Below are positions 7,670-20,611 of a stretch of DNA of 64,000 nt, in pieces (within the stretch, counting starts at the first letter, position 1; each line of letters starts with the position of its first letter). Position numbers and translations under genes: made by a program. The stretch covers positions 2,734,001 to 2,798,000 of the forward strand of contig NZ_CP062006.1 in assembly GCF_017487345.1 (NCBI RefSeq). Reading direction: 5' to 3'. Below the pieces are notes generated by a model, which was not told the DNA's origin, ran no database searches, and saw nothing but the letters and a program-made list of their open reading frames with translations. This DNA is from Brevundimonas pondensis. Its GTDB lineage: Bacteria; Pseudomonadota; Alphaproteobacteria; Caulobacterales; Caulobacteraceae.

Positions 7670-10600
7670 TTACATCTTGTAGTTGACGCCAAGGTAGAAG
7701 AAGCGACCCAGCGGATTGACCGGATAGTCAAGAACGCCACGGTCCGGCCCCTGATCTCCGACGTTGTTCACGCCGCCATAGACCGAAACCCGATCATCAT
7801 AGTTGTAGCGAACCTGGATGTCGTGCGTCTTGCGAGCGCTGTAATCCACATACTCGGGATCAATGAAGTCTGCAGGACGGCCTTCATAGCGACGCGTCTC
7901 GCTCCAGTAGTTGAAGCCGTAGTTGACGAACAGCTTCTTCCATTCCCACGTCAGGTCCAGATTGCCCGACCATTCCGGGACAAAGGCTTGGCCGACCGTC
8001 TGGTCCGAGCTCAGCGGATCAGAGGTGTCCTCGGTGAAGGTCAGGTCCTCAAGCTTGTTGGCCGTCAGCGAGAAACCGAAACGACCAATGTCGCGTTCGA
8101 TGCCGAAGTTGGCCGGATCCAGCACATAGCGAACCGACAGGTCCCAGCCGGACGTCGTGTACTGAGCCACGTTGACGCCGGACTGCTCGAACGAGTCGAT
8201 GAAGTTGTTGCCGGCGTCACGCGTCAGCTTGTCACAGAACTGGTTCGGCTGCGGCAGGTCGTAGCACTTGTTGACGATGTTCTGAGCCGTGAAGAACTGA
8301 ACCGCGTTCTCCAGCTTGATGTCGTAATAGTCGATCGCCAGCGAGAAGCCGCGCAGGAAGCTCGGCGTCAGCACGATACCGGCCGTGAAGGTGTCGGCGG
8401 TTTCCGGCTCCAGGTTCTCGTTGCCGGAGATGACGCCTTCAACCGAAGACGAGGTCGTGTTGTTGAAGGTGTAGGGGTCGTTGGCCCCCAGGCCCAGCGC
8501 CGCCCGGCAGTTGGCCTCGCGGACAGCCGGGTTGATGCCCGCCTGATAGTTGTCGTCATCGCAAGGGTCAGCCAGGGTCGAGAAGGTCTGCGACCGGGGC
8601 AGGAACAGCTCCGAAATGTTCGGTGCGCGCACCGAACGGGCCGCCGACCCGCGCAGGGCGATGCTGTCATTGATCTCCCAACGCAGGCCGCCCTTGTAGG
8701 AATCGGTCTTACCGGCCGTCGAATAGTCCGAGAAGCGATAGGCGCCCTCGAGCGTCAGGGCCTTGGCGAAGGGCAGGTCGCGCAGCAGGGGCAGGCCGAT
8801 TTCGGCGAAGACCTCGGTCACGTCGAACTCACCCGACAGGGGCACGCCCTGACCCAGCCAGGTCACGTCATAGCCGTACTGGGTGCCCAGCAGCTCTTCG
8901 TTCGAAGGAATGCTGAGCGCCTTCTCCTTGCGGTATTCCGTACCCAGGCTGAACGAGACCGGACCGCCCGGCAGGCTGAACCACGGCTCGGAATCGCCCG
9001 AGATGAAGGCGCTGAACACGAACTGCTCGACGCGGCTGCGCGATTCCGAATCGACCAGAATCCAGTCGAGGGCTTCCTGCGAGATCTTGCCGTTGCCGAA
9101 AACATTGGCCGGAACGCAGCCCGAATTCGGGCCAGGCTTGAAGGTCGCGCCCCAGGAGTTGGCGTCGAAGGGATTGCTGCCGAAGCCCGGATAGTTGCCG
9201 ATCGGGATCGCCGACGGGTCCAGGTCCGAACGGCAGACGATCTTGTTGCTGACGGGATCGCGCACGGCGTCAATGGCGGCGAACCAGCGCTCGGCGACCC
9301 GGTTGTTCAGCTCGGTGTTGTGCTCGACCGTCCGGCCGTAGTTCAGCGAAGCCTCATAGGACAGGTGGGGCGTGATGTCCCCGCGGAAGCCGACGACGCC
9401 GCGATAGGTCTCGCGCTCGACATCGCGCATGATGTAGCCGAGATCGAAGTTGTCTCGCGCCATCACCACGCCGTCGAGCGCCAGGGCGATCCCGCCCGGC
9501 GCCGTGGCGGCGTCGCGAATGCTGGCCGGCATGAACGGGTTGTCGATGGGAATGAACAGACCATAGTCGAACGTCGGTTGCGACTGGAACTGGGTCTGGG
9601 TGTTGGCGTACTTGAGCTCACCGAAGAAGGTGTGGTTCGGCGCGATCTCGAGGTTGAACGTCGAGTTGAGGCTCGCACGCTGCAGCTCGGGGATCAGGTC
9701 GGTCTGGAAGGCCGCCAACTGGCTGCCGTCCCCGCCGATCATGACGAAGCCGCTGGTGTAGAGGCCGTCCTGGAAAGGCGTGCCGTCGCCGTTGAAGTCC
9801 ACGCCCGACAGCGTGTCGGCGAAGTCCAGGTTGGTGTAGACCGAACCACCCGGCGAGGTATCAATGTAGCGGGCGTCCCGGGCGAAGATGCGACGGTACT
9901 CGCCGGGAGCCCCGGTGTAGTCAGGGTTGACGACGATGCTCTCGCGGCCGCTCAGGCTGGCGTAGTCGCGGTCATCGCGCGCCAGACGTCCGGTCTTGGA
10001 GAACTCGCCCGACAGGGTGAAGTTGGCGCGTCCGTCCAGCAGGTTCTTGCCGGCCGTCACGCTGATGTAGTTGTTGTCGCCGCCGCCGGCGTCCGACCAG
10101 CCCGACTGGGCGCGAACGTCCAGGCCCTCGAAGTCGTCGCGCAGCACGAAGTTGACCACGCCCGACACGCCGTCAGCGCCGTAAACGGCCGAGGCGCCGC
10201 CCGTCATGACGTCCACGCGCTGGATCAGGGCCACAGGGATGGTGTTGATGTCGACCGAGGCGCTGCCGGCCTGGGCCGAGACATGACGGCGACCGTTGAC
10301 CAGCACCAGCGTCCGCTGGGTGCCGAGGTTACGCAGGTTCAGCAGGTTGATGCCCACCGAACCACGATCGCCCGCGTTCGAATTGTCCTGCAGCGTGGTG
10401 GAGCCCGTCAGCGCCGGCATGTCCGTCAGGAAGTCCGTGACGTTGGTCACGCCCGCGTTCACCAGGGCTTCGCCCGAAACCGACGCAACCGGGTTGGCGC
10501 CGCGATAGTCGGGGATTCTCAGACGGGTGCCTGTGACGACAACGTCCGAGACGCTGGTGGCGTCATCTTGTGACTGAGGTTGCGGAGCAGTCTGGGCGAC

Positions 10601-10675
10601 GGCGGCCGATGCAGCCACAACTCCGACCAGGGACAGCAAGCTTCCGGCCAGAAGCCGAGAACGAATATTGGACAC
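7670..10675 (-). CDS. TonB-dependent outer-membrane receptor
   Basis: Outer-membrane active transporter for a siderophore, sugar or other bulky substrate, powered by TonB. The product is 1001 residues: a signal peptide (cleavage near AVAQ-TAP), a TonB-box-like segment (SDVVVTGTRLRIPDY), a plug domain with the VLVNGRRH and GASAVYGADGVSGVVNFVLR signatures, a long beta-barrel, and the C-terminal aromatic strand FFYLGVNYKM. The start is GTG at 10675, chosen because AAAGGAGA lies 6 bases upstream; the frame is open to 10738 without a comparable ribosome site. The substrate is unknown and no substrate-utilisation genes are adjacent. Confidence 0.93.
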   Translation of the reverse strand: MSNIRSRLLAGSLLSLVGVVAASAAVAQTAPQPQSQDDATSVSDVVVTGTRLRIPDYRGANPVASVSGEALVNAGVTNVTDFLTDMPALTGSTTLQDNSNAGDRGSVGINLLNLRNLGTQRTLVLVNGRRHVSAQAGSASVDINTIPVALIQRVDVMTGGASAVYGADGVSGVVNFVLRDDFEGLDVRAQSGWSDAGGGDNNYISVTAGKNLLDGRANFTLSGEFSKTGRLARDDRDYASLSGRESIVVNPDYTGAPGEYRRIFARDARYIDTSPGGSVYTNLDFADTLSGVDFNGDGTPFQDGLYTSGFVMIGGDGSQLAAFQTDLIPELQRASLNSTFNLEIAPNHTFFGELKYANTQTQFQSQPTFDYGLFIPIDNPFMPASIRDAATAPGGIALALDGVVMARDNFDLGYIMRDVERETYRGVVGFRGDITPHLSYEASLNYGRTVEHNTELNNRVAERWFAAIDAVRDPVSNKIVCRSDLDPSAIPIGNYPGFGSNPFDANSWGATFKPGPNSGCVPANVFGNGKISQEALDWILVDSESRSRVEQFVFSAFISGDSEPWFSLPGGPVSFSLGTEYRKEKALSIPSNEELLGTQYGYDVTWLGQGVPLSGEFDVTEVFAEIGLPLLRDLPFAKALTLEGAYRFSDYSTAGKTDSYKGGLRWEINDSIALRGSAARSVRAPNISELFLPRSQTFSTLADPCDDDNYQAGINPAVREANCRAALGLGANDPYTFNNTTSSSVEGVISGNENLEPETADTFTAGIVLTPSFLRGFSLAIDYYDIKLENAVQFFTAQNIVNKCYDLPQPNQFCDKLTRDAGNNFIDSFEQSGVNVAQYTTSGWDLSVRYVLDPANFGIERDIGRFGFSLTANKLEDLTFTEDTSDPLSSDQTVGQAFVPEWSGNLDLTWEWKKLFVNYGFNYWSETRRYEGRPADFIDPEYVDYSARKTHDIQVRYNYDDRVSVYGGVNNVGDQGPDRGVLDYPVNPLGRFFYLGVNYKM

Positions 10676-11015
10676 GGGATCTCCTTTAATCAGGACCATC
10701 GACTGATCGAGATCACGCCAGCCGAACAAGAGAGTCATTCAGACGCAGCAAGTAACCATTGGCAACACACGCAGGCCCCATTTCACTGCATCCGTGACAC
10801 AAATGACACTAATCCGCCTAGGTCCGGACACATCAGAGCACAGACCATCAAAGCCCGAATTTCGGGAGCGGAAAACCGCCACGCGCATGTGTGCAGTTTC
10901 CACCTTGCCCCCTCGGCCCCGCCTCTCTAAACGGGCCGCTTAACCGACAACCTGAACGGATCGGTCGCGGGGGCTCGCCCTGCGTCCGGTTTCTTCGCGC
11001 GCGTGGAGCCCGGCG
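10676..11015. other. divergent intergenic region
   Basis: About 340 bases between the TonB receptor and the RraB-like gene, presumably holding both promoters. It contains a short palindrome-like CCCGAATTTCGGG near 10854-10866. I see no RNA gene or convincing operator. Confidence 0.4.
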
Positions 11016-11318
11016 CTGACCAGTCATGATGAAAAGGATGCTATGGTGCGCGCTGCTCTGGCCGAGCAGGGCGACAGCGGGATCACCCCGCGCCATACGC
11101 TGTTCTATTTCTACGGTGACGGCGACCACGGCGACCTCAACGAGGTGGCCCGCCGCGCAGGGTTTCTGACACGGGGCCAGGACGACATGACCGTTCTGGA
11201 GACGACCATAGCGGTCGACGAGGCGTCGTTTTCGCCAGTGTCGGCCATGATGCAATCCTGGGCCGCGGCCTTCCAGCTCGATTACGACGGCTGGGAGTGC
11301 GCGGTCGTGACGAACTGA
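11016..11318 (+). CDS. RraB-family protein (RNase E inhibitor-like)
   Basis: Small soluble protein resembling the RNase E inhibitor RraB. The C-terminal part has the family ending (FQLDYDGWECAVVT) and the middle shows the two-lobed ferredoxin-like pattern (LFYFYGDGDHGDLNEVARRAGF). The first ATG in frame is 11043, giving 91 residues, but that ATG has no ribosome site. An in-frame CTG at 11016 has GGAG 7 bases upstream and would add nine residues (LTSHDEKDA), which suits the N-terminal helix of the family. I annotate the CTG start as a hypothesis. It lies 10 bases upstream of carB and is probably co-transcribed. Confidence 0.7.
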   Translation: MTSHDEKDAMVRAALAEQGDSGITPRHTLFYFYGDGDHGDLNEVARRAGFLTRGQDDMTVLETTIAVDEASFSPVSAMMQSWAAAFQLDYDGWECAVVTN

Positions 11319-11328
11319 GTAGACGCCG

Positions 11329-14628
<3,300 letters not shown>

Positions 14629-14651
14629 GCCTGGGTCCAGCCCTGATGATC

Positions 14652-14683
14652 AGCCCCCGGCGCGCCGACGCCGGGGGCTTTTT
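14652..14683 (+). terminator. rho-independent terminator of carB
   Basis: Perfect 11-base-pair stem AGCCCCCGGCG / CGCCGGGGGCT with a 6-base loop, followed by TTTT, 24 bases after the carB stop. Confidence 0.85.
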
Positions 14684-14804
14684 CATGGCCCTGGGGTCCC
14701 GCTCATACTGGAACGCCCCATCCGGTCACGCCCGGTGGGGGGCTGAACTCTCAGCCGGCTGATCCGTTCATGGCCCAGTCGTTCGGCTTTCACGGAGTTC
14801 CCCC

Positions 14805-15029
14805 ATGCGCCTGCCTCGCCTCGCCACCCTTCTGGGCGGCCTGTTGCTCTCGCGGCGCGGGCGCGACTTCGCCGGGCGTCATGCGAGCAAGCTGGCTCTG
14901 GCCGCCCTGGCCTTCGAGCTGTGGCGGAAGCATCAGGCTGGCCGTCCCGACGCCACGCCGCGCGCCAAGGCCAAGCCGAACGCCGGCCATCACGCCCGCA
15001 ATCGCTGGAGCGGTCGTCCTCGTCGCTGA
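14805..15029 (+). CDS. small hypothetical protein
   Basis: A 74-residue product with GGAG seven bases before the ATG. The N-terminus has a hydrophobic stretch (LATLLGGLLL), a second weakly hydrophobic helix follows (KLALAALAFELW), and the C-terminal third is very basic and Pro-rich. It may be a small membrane-associated protein. No family was recognised. It lies between carB and the glutathione transferase gene on the same strand. Confidence 0.45.
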   Translation: MRLPRLATLLGGLLLSRRGRDFAGRHASKLALAALAFELWRKHQAGRPDATPRAKAKPNAGHHARNRWSGRPRR

Positions 15030-15092
15030 TCCCCTCTGGACGGACGCGACGTCAAGCGCCCAAGCTGGGCCTTCATCAGACGGAGCGCGCCC

Positions 15093-15761
15093 ATGATCGT
15101 CGTCCATCACCTGAACAATTCCCGCTCACAGCGGGTGCTCTGGCTTCTGGAAGAACTGGGCCTGCCCTACGAGGTCAGACGTTACGAGCGAAACCCCGCC
15201 ACCATGCTGGCCCCGCCCGAGCTGAAGGCGGTGCATCCTCTGGGCAAGTCGCCGGCGCTGGACGACGGCGAGGTGCGCGTGGCCGAGACGGGCGCCATCA
15301 TCGAATACCTGCTGGACGCCTATGACCTTGAGGGTCGGCTGCGTCCCGCGCGCGGCACGGCGTATGGGCGGCGCTTCACCTACTGGCTGCACTACGCCGA
15401 GGGCTCGGCCATGCCGCCCCTGCTGCTGAAGCTGGTCTTCAGCCAGTTGCCGAAACGCGCGCCGGGGCTGGTCCGCCCCCTGGTCAACGGCGTCGCCGCC
15501 AAGGCGCAGGCCGGCTTCATCGACCCGCAGCTCAAGACTCACGCCGACTGGCAGGAAAAGGAACTGGCCGCCACCGGCTGGTTCGCCGGGCCGGATTTCA
15601 GCGCCGCCGACATCATGATGAGCTTCCCGCTGGAGGCCGCCGCCAGCCGCGCCGTCGACCTGGCCGCCTATCCCAACATCGCCCGCTTCCTGCAGACGAT
15701 CCACGCCCGTCCGGCCTGGAAACGCGCCCTGGAGCGCGGCGGGGACTACGCCTACGCCTAA
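15093..15761 (+). CDS. glutathione S-transferase
   Basis: Cytosolic GST-fold protein, 222 residues. The N-terminal thioredoxin-like domain (1-80) begins IVVHHLNNSRSQRVLWLLEELGLPY, where Asn/Ser residues around 8-10 would activate glutathione, and contains the cis-Pro motif GKSPALDDG and the glutathione-binding AETGAIIEYL. The helical C-terminal domain (90-210) has the capping-box region FSAADIMM. Probable role is detoxification or stress; the true substrate is unknown. Confidence 0.9.
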   Translation: MIVVHHLNNSRSQRVLWLLEELGLPYEVRRYERNPATMLAPPELKAVHPLGKSPALDDGEVRVAETGAIIEYLLDAYDLEGRLRPARGTAYGRRFTYWLHYAEGSAMPPLLLKLVFSQLPKRAPGLVRPLVNGVAAKAQAGFIDPQLKTHADWQEKELAATGWFAGPDFSAADIMMSFPLEAAASRAVDLAAYPNIARFLQTIHARPAWKRALERGGDYAYA

Positions 15762-15829
15762 GGTCAACGTTCCGCGATCACGGCTTCGCGACCACGCAAC
15801 CCCGCGAGGGCGTTAACGTTTACGACCCC

Positions 15830-16054
15830 ATGCGTCTGTCCGTCATTCAAGTCGTCGCCGCCCTGGCCGCCGCCGTCTGCATTGTCATCGCCTTCATTGC
15901 GGCGGGCCTGGGGTTGATCTCGGGTCTGTTCATGTTGCTGGCGATGCTGGCGCTGATCTTCATCGCCTGGACTGCGCTTCGACGCGCCCTGGGGCAGGAC
16001 CGCGAGCATGCCTCTGCTGTTCGGGATCCGGGGTCGCCGCGCGCGAAGCCCTGA
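15830..16054 (+). CDS. small membrane protein
   Basis: A 74-residue product with two hydrophobic helices (about 6-25 and 28-48) and a polar Arg/Pro-rich tail. The hydrophobic pattern is clear and uninterrupted, which supports a real gene, but no family is recognised and the ribosome site is weak. It lies between the GST gene and greA. Confidence 0.45.
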   Translation: MRLSVIQVVAALAAAVCIVIAFIAAGLGLISGLFMLLAMLALIFIAWTALRRALGQDREHASAVRDPGSPRAKP

Positions 16055-16195
16055 AGCGCAACTGTGACGATGCTCTTGAGTTTGGCCGAAGGGCGCCCTA
16101 CCCTCTTGGCCCCGATCGCGTGCGCCCCGTGATCGTGTCTGTGCTGATTTACGTCTCTCATTAGTCTCCGGGCGAAGCAAGAAACTCACGACACA

Positions 16196-16669
16196 ATGGA
16201 AAAAGTGCCGATGACGGCCGAGGGCTATCGCGTCCTCGACGAGCAACTGAAGCAATTGAAGCAGGTCGAACGGCCGAGCGTGATTGCGGCCATCTCGGAG
16301 GCCCGCGAACACGGCGACCTGTCCGAAAACGCCGAGTATCACGCCGCCAAGGAACGTCAGGGCTGGATCGAAGGCTCGATCGCCGAGATCGAGGACAAGC
16401 TGTCGCGCGCCCAGGTCATCGACGTGTCCAAGCTGTCGGGCAGCCAGGTCAAGTTCGGCGCCACCGTCACCTTCGTGGACGAGGACACCGAGGAAGAGGG
16501 CGTCTATCAGATCGTCGGCGAACACGAAGCCGACGTGAAGCTGGGCAAGATCTCCATCGCCTCGCCGATCGCTCGCGCCCTGATCTCGAAAGAGGTCGGC
16601 GACGTGGTCGAGGTCAACACGCCCGGCGGCGTGAAGGCCTATGAGATCCTCAAGGTCGAGTGGAAGTAA
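16196..16669 (+). CDS. greA: transcription elongation factor GreA
   Basis: Rescues backtracked RNA polymerase by stimulating cleavage of the nascent RNA in the secondary channel. The 157 residues match the family: an N-terminal coiled coil (1-75) with the acidic tip [14 protein letters not shown] carrying the catalytic Asp/Glu, then an FKBP-like C-terminal domain with [23 protein letters not shown] and the closing YEILKVEWK. The last codons overlap the start of the ELM1-family gene by 10 bases. Confidence 0.97.
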   Translation: MEKVPMTAEGYRVLDEQLKQLKQVERPSVIAAISEAREHGDLSENAEYHAAKERQGWIEGSIAEIEDKLSRAQVIDVSKLSGSQVKFGATVTFVDEDTEEEGVYQIVGEHEADVKLGKISIASPIARALISKEVGDVVEVNTPGGVKAYEILKVEWK

Positions 16670-17691
16670 GCTCTCCTCTCACGGAGCAGGCCACAGGGGC
16701 GCGCGGTTCTGCCGCGCGCCCTCTGTCCATCTGGGTGGTGTCCGACGGACGCACCGGCATCCAGAACCAGGCCCTGGGCCTGGCCGAGGCGATCGCGCGT
16801 CTGACCCCCGCCGAGATCGAGATCAAGCACGTTCGCTGGCGCGCCCTGTTCGACCGCTGGCCCTCGGGGCTGAAGACCCCCGCCATGCTGACGCCGGGAT
16901 CATTCGATCCGCGCACCGCGACCGAATGGCCCGATCTGTGGATCGCCACGGGCCGCGCCAGCCTGCCCCTGTCCGCCCGCGTGCGTGACTGGAGCGGCGG
17001 CAGGACCTTCGTCGTCCAGACCCAGGACCCGCGCTGGCGCTACGACCGCTACGACCTGATCGTCGCCCCCGCCCACGACGGCCTGTCGGGGGATAATGTC
17101 TTCGAGATCATCGGCAGCCCGCATCGCATCACGCCCTCGAAACTGGCTGAGGCGGCGCCCGCCTTCGCCGACCGCATCGCCCCCCTGCCCCATCCCCGCG
17201 TCACGGTCATGATCGGCGGCAAGTCCAAGGCCTTCGACCTGCCCGAGGCCCACGCGGCGGTTCTGGCCGACCAGATCGAGGCGGCGGTTCAGACGACGGG
17301 CGGCGCCCTGCTGCTGACCTTCTCGCGCCGCACGCCCGAGGCGGCCAAGGCCGTCATGACCGAGCGTCTGTCGGCCCTGCCCGGCTGGATCTGGGACGGG
17401 ACCGGCGACAACCCCCTTTTCGCCATGCTGGACGCCGCCGATCATGTCCTGGTCACCGAGGACAGCGCCAATATGGCCACCGAGGCCGCCGCGACCGGCA
17501 AGCCCGTCCACGTCCTGCCCATGATCGCCCTGAAGCCCCCCGGCAAGTTCGCCCGGCTGCACGCCGACCTCGCCGCCCAGGGCGCCGCCCGCCCCTTCGA
17601 CGGGACGTTGAAGGACTGGACCTACGCCCCGGTCAACGAGACCGAGCGGGCGGCCGCAGCGGTGCTGGAGGCGATGGCCGCAAGGGGGTGA
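16660..17691 (+). CDS. ELM1-family protein (mitochondrial fission ELM1-like)
   Basis: A 343-residue protein of the ELM1/DUF1022 family, named for the plant mitochondrial-division factor and common in alphaproteobacteria, with unknown bacterial function. Recognisable blocks are [21 protein letters not shown] (N-terminus, after about 22 residues), [11 protein letters not shown], the Rossmann-like [20 protein letters not shown] and the loop [24 protein letters not shown]. The fold resembles GT-B glycosyltransferases. The start is GTG at 16660, overlapping the greA stop by 10 bases, with AAGG four bases upstream; no later start precedes the conserved region. The overlap implies coupled expression with greA. 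Confidence 0.85.
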   Translation: MEVSSPLTEQATGARGSAARPLSIWVVSDGRTGIQNQALGLAEAIARLTPAEIEIKHVRWRALFDRWPSGLKTPAMLTPGSFDPRTATEWPDLWIATGRASLPLSARVRDWSGGRTFVVQTQDPRWRYDRYDLIVAPAHDGLSGDNVFEIIGSPHRITPSKLAEAAPAFADRIAPLPHPRVTVMIGGKSKAFDLPEAHAAVLADQIEAAVQTTGGALLLTFSRRTPEAAKAVMTERLSALPGWIWDGTGDNPLFAMLDAADHVLVTEDSANMATEAAATGKPVHVLPMIALKPPGKFARLHADLAAQGAARPFDGTLKDWTYAPVNETERAAAAVLEAMAARG

Positions 17692-17694
17692 TCC

Positions 17695-19179
17695 CTAGCC
17701 CAGGTCCAGACGGGCCAGGTTGTCGTCGCCGCGCTGGCAGGCCGGGCCCGCCTCCTCGCGGATCGAGACGCCCGCCGCCGCCAATCGGGTGCGGAAGGTC
17801 TGGGCCGCGTCGGGTCCCTCCTCCACGCCCGACGTCGGACGGCAGAACCGCACCGCCGGGCTGGCCCGCCAGCGCGCCAAGGCCCAGACAGCCCGCGCCT
17901 GCTCGGCCTCGTCGCCCAGGTCGACCGTTTTCAGCTCCTGCACCGGCGGCGTGACCCAGACGTCCACGCCCTCGAACCGGTCGCGCAGCGCGACCTCCAG
18001 AGCATAGGCGCTGCTCAAATCCAGCCCGGCGTCGGGCCGCAACAGGACGATGGCCCTGCGCCCTTCAGCGTCGGTCATCACCGCATCGGTAGCGAAGGGC
18101 ACGGCGTCGGACAGGCGCGTACGCAGCGCCGCCGTCGGATCGGGCGCCGCGCTGACGCTGGCCTGAACCGAACGGGCCGCCGCCTGCGGATCAGCCACGA
18201 CAATCTGATCAAGGGTGGCCGTCACCGGCGTATGCAAGGCCCCCGACAGCCGGTCCTGAAGCTGTTTCTGAGCATCCGCGACCAGCTTGCGCGTGCTGAC
18301 CAGGGCCGAGACCGCCACCCCCTTGCCTTCGCTGCGGGCGTCCAGAAGGGTGATGCGCGAGTCGCCGCCGGCGAAGATGTCGGCCACGGCCGTTCGCGTC
18401 TCGGCCGTGGCCTGGCTCTCCAGCCCGATGGCGCGCAACGAGATCACCAGGGGGATCGACAACAGGACAAAGACCGCCAGCACCGCCATCCCCCGCCACG
18501 GCGAGCGTCGCTCCATCAACCGGGGCCGAAAGCCGTAGAAGCCCGCCGTCAGCGTCGCAGACAGGGCGATGGCCACCAGGTTGGTCATGAACAGATAGAA
18601 GGCCCCGATCGAGATCGACAGGTCGCCCGTGCCGATGCCGAAGCCCACCGTGGCCACAGGCGGCATCAGGGCCGTGGCTATGGCCACGCCGATGATGGTC
18701 TCGCCGCGCTCGCGTATCACCGCATAGGCCCCCGCCACGCCAGAGAAGACCGCGATCAGCAGATCGAAGAAGTTGGGCCGGGTCCGCGCCAGGATCTCGC
18801 TGGTCGGCTCCTTCAGCGGCGACAGCAGGGTCAGCAGAATCGCCACCGTCAGGGCGACGGCCACCCCTACGGCCAGGCAGGTCAGCGACTGTTTCAGCCG
18901 GGCCCAGTCCAGCAGGGCGACGGAAAAGCCCAGGGCCACGATCGGCCCCATCATCGGCGAGACCAGCATGGCCCCGATGACCACGGCCGGCGACGACAGC
19001 ATGAGCCCCAGCACGGCGATGGCCGCAGAAATGACCGTCATCATCAGATAACGACCGCTCAGTCCCCCGCTGTCATAGACCGCCGCCTCGACCTCGCCCC
19101 GATCCACGCCTCGTCGGGCATAGGCCATGAGACGGCGCAGATAGCTTCGGGTCGTGCGCACCGGATCGACGGCGGTCAT
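17695..19179 (-). CDS. DUF389-family membrane protein
   Basis: A 494-residue integral membrane protein of unknown function. The DUF389 domain fills the first 220 residues with about six membrane helices, including SPAVVIGAMLVSPMMGPIVALG and TALMPPVATVGFGIGTGD, the two hallmark glycine/proline loops. A seventh hydrophobic helix near 237-255 is followed by a soluble C-terminal region of about 240 residues. The stop is 3 bases from the convergent ELM1-family stop. No operon partner is visible. Confidence 0.85.
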   Translation of the reverse strand: MTAVDPVRTTRSYLRRLMAYARRGVDRGEVEAAVYDSGGLSGRYLMMTVISAAIAVLGLMLSSPAVVIGAMLVSPMMGPIVALGFSVALLDWARLKQSLTCLAVGVAVALTVAILLTLLSPLKEPTSEILARTRPNFFDLLIAVFSGVAGAYAVIRERGETIIGVAIATALMPPVATVGFGIGTGDLSISIGAFYLFMTNLVAIALSATLTAGFYGFRPRLMERRSPWRGMAVLAVFVLLSIPLVISLRAIGLESQATAETRTAVADIFAGGDSRITLLDARSEGKGVAVSALVSTRKLVADAQKQLQDRLSGALHTPVTATLDQIVVADPQAAARSVQASVSAAPDPTAALRTRLSDAVPFATDAVMTDAEGRRAIVLLRPDAGLDLSSAYALEVALRDRFEGVDVWVTPPVQELKTVDLGDEAEQARAVWALARWRASPAVRFCRPTSGVEEGPDAAQTFRTRLAAAGVSIREEAGPACQRGDDNLARLDLG

Positions 19180-19229
19180 GGTATCACCTCACGCTTCGCA
19201 ACAAGGATGGGCTGGCGTGATCGGACGCG

Positions 19230-19526
19230 TCAATCGCCCCCGCTCCCTCCGCCGTCAGAGGCGCCGCAATCCGCATTCGGGACGCAAGGGCTGTCGCTCG
19301 CGCCAGTTGCGCCGCCGTCCGTCGATCCGCTGCTGTCAGACGCCTTCTTGTCATTCTGCGCCTTCAGATTGGCCGCTCCCATCAGGGCCACGCCCAGGCC
19401 CGAGCCTATGGCCACGCCCAGCGACAGGCCCAGGGCCAGGTTGTCAGTGGCGACCCCCAGACCCGTGCCGACAGCCAGTCCGGCGCCGATGCCGATGGGC
19501 AGAAAGGCCGCGCTCTTGTTGCTCAT
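19230..19526 (-). CDS. small glycine-rich membrane protein
   Basis: A 98-residue product starting MSNKSAAF. It has two hydrophobic Gly/Ala/Leu helices (about 7-25 and 30-50) in a GxxxG-like pattern, then a low-complexity Ser/Gly/Asp tail with two cysteines. The alternative start two codons earlier (19532) cannot be excluded. No named family was recognised. It sits 50 bases downstream-facing from DUF389 on the same strand and could share its role, but this is speculation. Confidence 0.55.
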   Translation of the reverse strand: MSNKSAAFLPIGIGAGLAVGTGLGVATDNLALGLSLGVAIGSGLGVALMGAANLKAQNDKKASDSSGSTDGGATGASDSPCVPNADCGASDGGGSGGD

Positions 19527-19594
19527 GATCAAATCCCCCGTGCAGAACCGCAGCCTAGCATCGCGCTTCGGGGAATCAGCGCCTAAATAGGGCC

Positions 19595-20602
19595 ATGACC
19601 CAAGCTCGTACTGTCCGCCTCGCCGTCATCGGTTCCGGTCCCGCCGGTTGGACCGCCGCCATCTACGCCGCCCGCGCCTCGCTCAACCCGGTGGTCATCG
19701 CCGGCCTGCAACCCGGCGGCCAGCTGACCATCACCACGGATGTCGAGAACTATCCGGGCTTCGCCGAAACTATCCAGGGTCCCTGGCTGATGGAGCAGAT
19801 GCAGGCCCAGGCCCTGCACGTGGGGACCGAGGTCATCCATGACATCGTGACCAAGGCCGACCTGTCGCAGCGCCCCTTCCGCCTGACGCTGGACAGCGGC
19901 GCGGAACTGCTGGCTGAAACCGTGGTCATCTCGACCGGCGCCCAGGCCAAGTGGCTGGGCCTGGAGAGCGAGGCCGACTATCAGGGCTTCGGCGTCTCGG
20001 CCTGCGCCACCTGCGACGGCTTCTTCTATCGCGGCAAGCAGGTCGTGGTCGTCGGCGGCGGCAACACCGCGGTCGAGGAGGCCCTGTTCCTGACCAACTT
20101 CGCCGAGAAGGTCACGGTCATCCACCGCAAGAACGAGTTCCGCGCCGAGAAGATCCTGCAGGACCGTCTGTTCGCCCATCCCAAGATCGAGGTCATCTGG
20201 GACGTGACAGTCGATGAGATCCTGGGCGTCGTCGACGGCATGGCCCGCAACGTCACCGGCGTGCGGCTCAAGAACGTCAAGACCGGCGACCTGTCGGAAA
20301 TCCCCGCTGACGGCGTCTTCATCGCCATCGGTCACGCCCCCTCGTCAGAGCTTTTCGCTGGTCAGCTGGAGATCAACTCTGGCGGCTATCTGCGGGTCAA
20401 GCCGGGCACGGCCTCGACCGCCATCGAGGGCGTCTACGCCGCTGGCGACGTGACCGACGACGTCTATCGCCAGGCCGTCACCGCCGCCGGCATGGGCTGC
20501 ATGGCCGCGCTGGAAGCCGCCCGCTTCCTCGCCGAGGAAGATCACAAGGCCGCCCACAACCCCATCAGCCACAAGGAAGCCGAGAAGATCGGCGCCTGGT
20601 GA
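19595..20602 (+). CDS. trxB: thioredoxin-disulfide reductase
   Basis: Cytosolic flavoenzyme that reduces thioredoxin with NADPH. The 335 residues show the FAD loop GSGPAGWTAAIYAAR (13-27), the redox pair Cys137/Cys140 in CATCDGF, the NADPH loop VGGGNTAVEEALFLT and the closing FAD motif GVYAAGDVTDD. The length is slightly above the E. coli enzyme because of a C-terminal tail (EEDHKAAHNPISHKEAEKIGAW, about residues 314-335). Confidence 0.97.
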   Translation: MTQARTVRLAVIGSGPAGWTAAIYAARASLNPVVIAGLQPGGQLTITTDVENYPGFAETIQGPWLMEQMQAQALHVGTEVIHDIVTKADLSQRPFRLTLDSGAELLAETVVISTGAQAKWLGLESEADYQGFGVSACATCDGFFYRGKQVVVVGGGNTAVEEALFLTNFAEKVTVIHRKNEFRAEKILQDRLFAHPKIEVIWDVTVDEILGVVDGMARNVTGVRLKNVKTGDLSEIPADGVFIAIGHAPSSELFAGQLEINSGGYLRVKPGTASTAIEGVYAAGDVTDDVYRQAVTAAGMGCMAALEAARFLAEEDHKAAHNPISHKEAEKIGAW

Positions 20603-20611
20603 CCTCTAGCG

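Noticed and set aside
7823-10573. Long open frame opposite the TonB receptor gene (plus strand)
   Set aside because: Shadow of the receptor frame; GC-rich third positions keep the antisense frame open, and the translation shows no protein family or ribosome site.
10854-10866. CCCGAATTTCGGG in the TonB/RraB intergenic region
   Set aside because: A short imperfect palindrome without spacing or position that suggests an operator or terminator.
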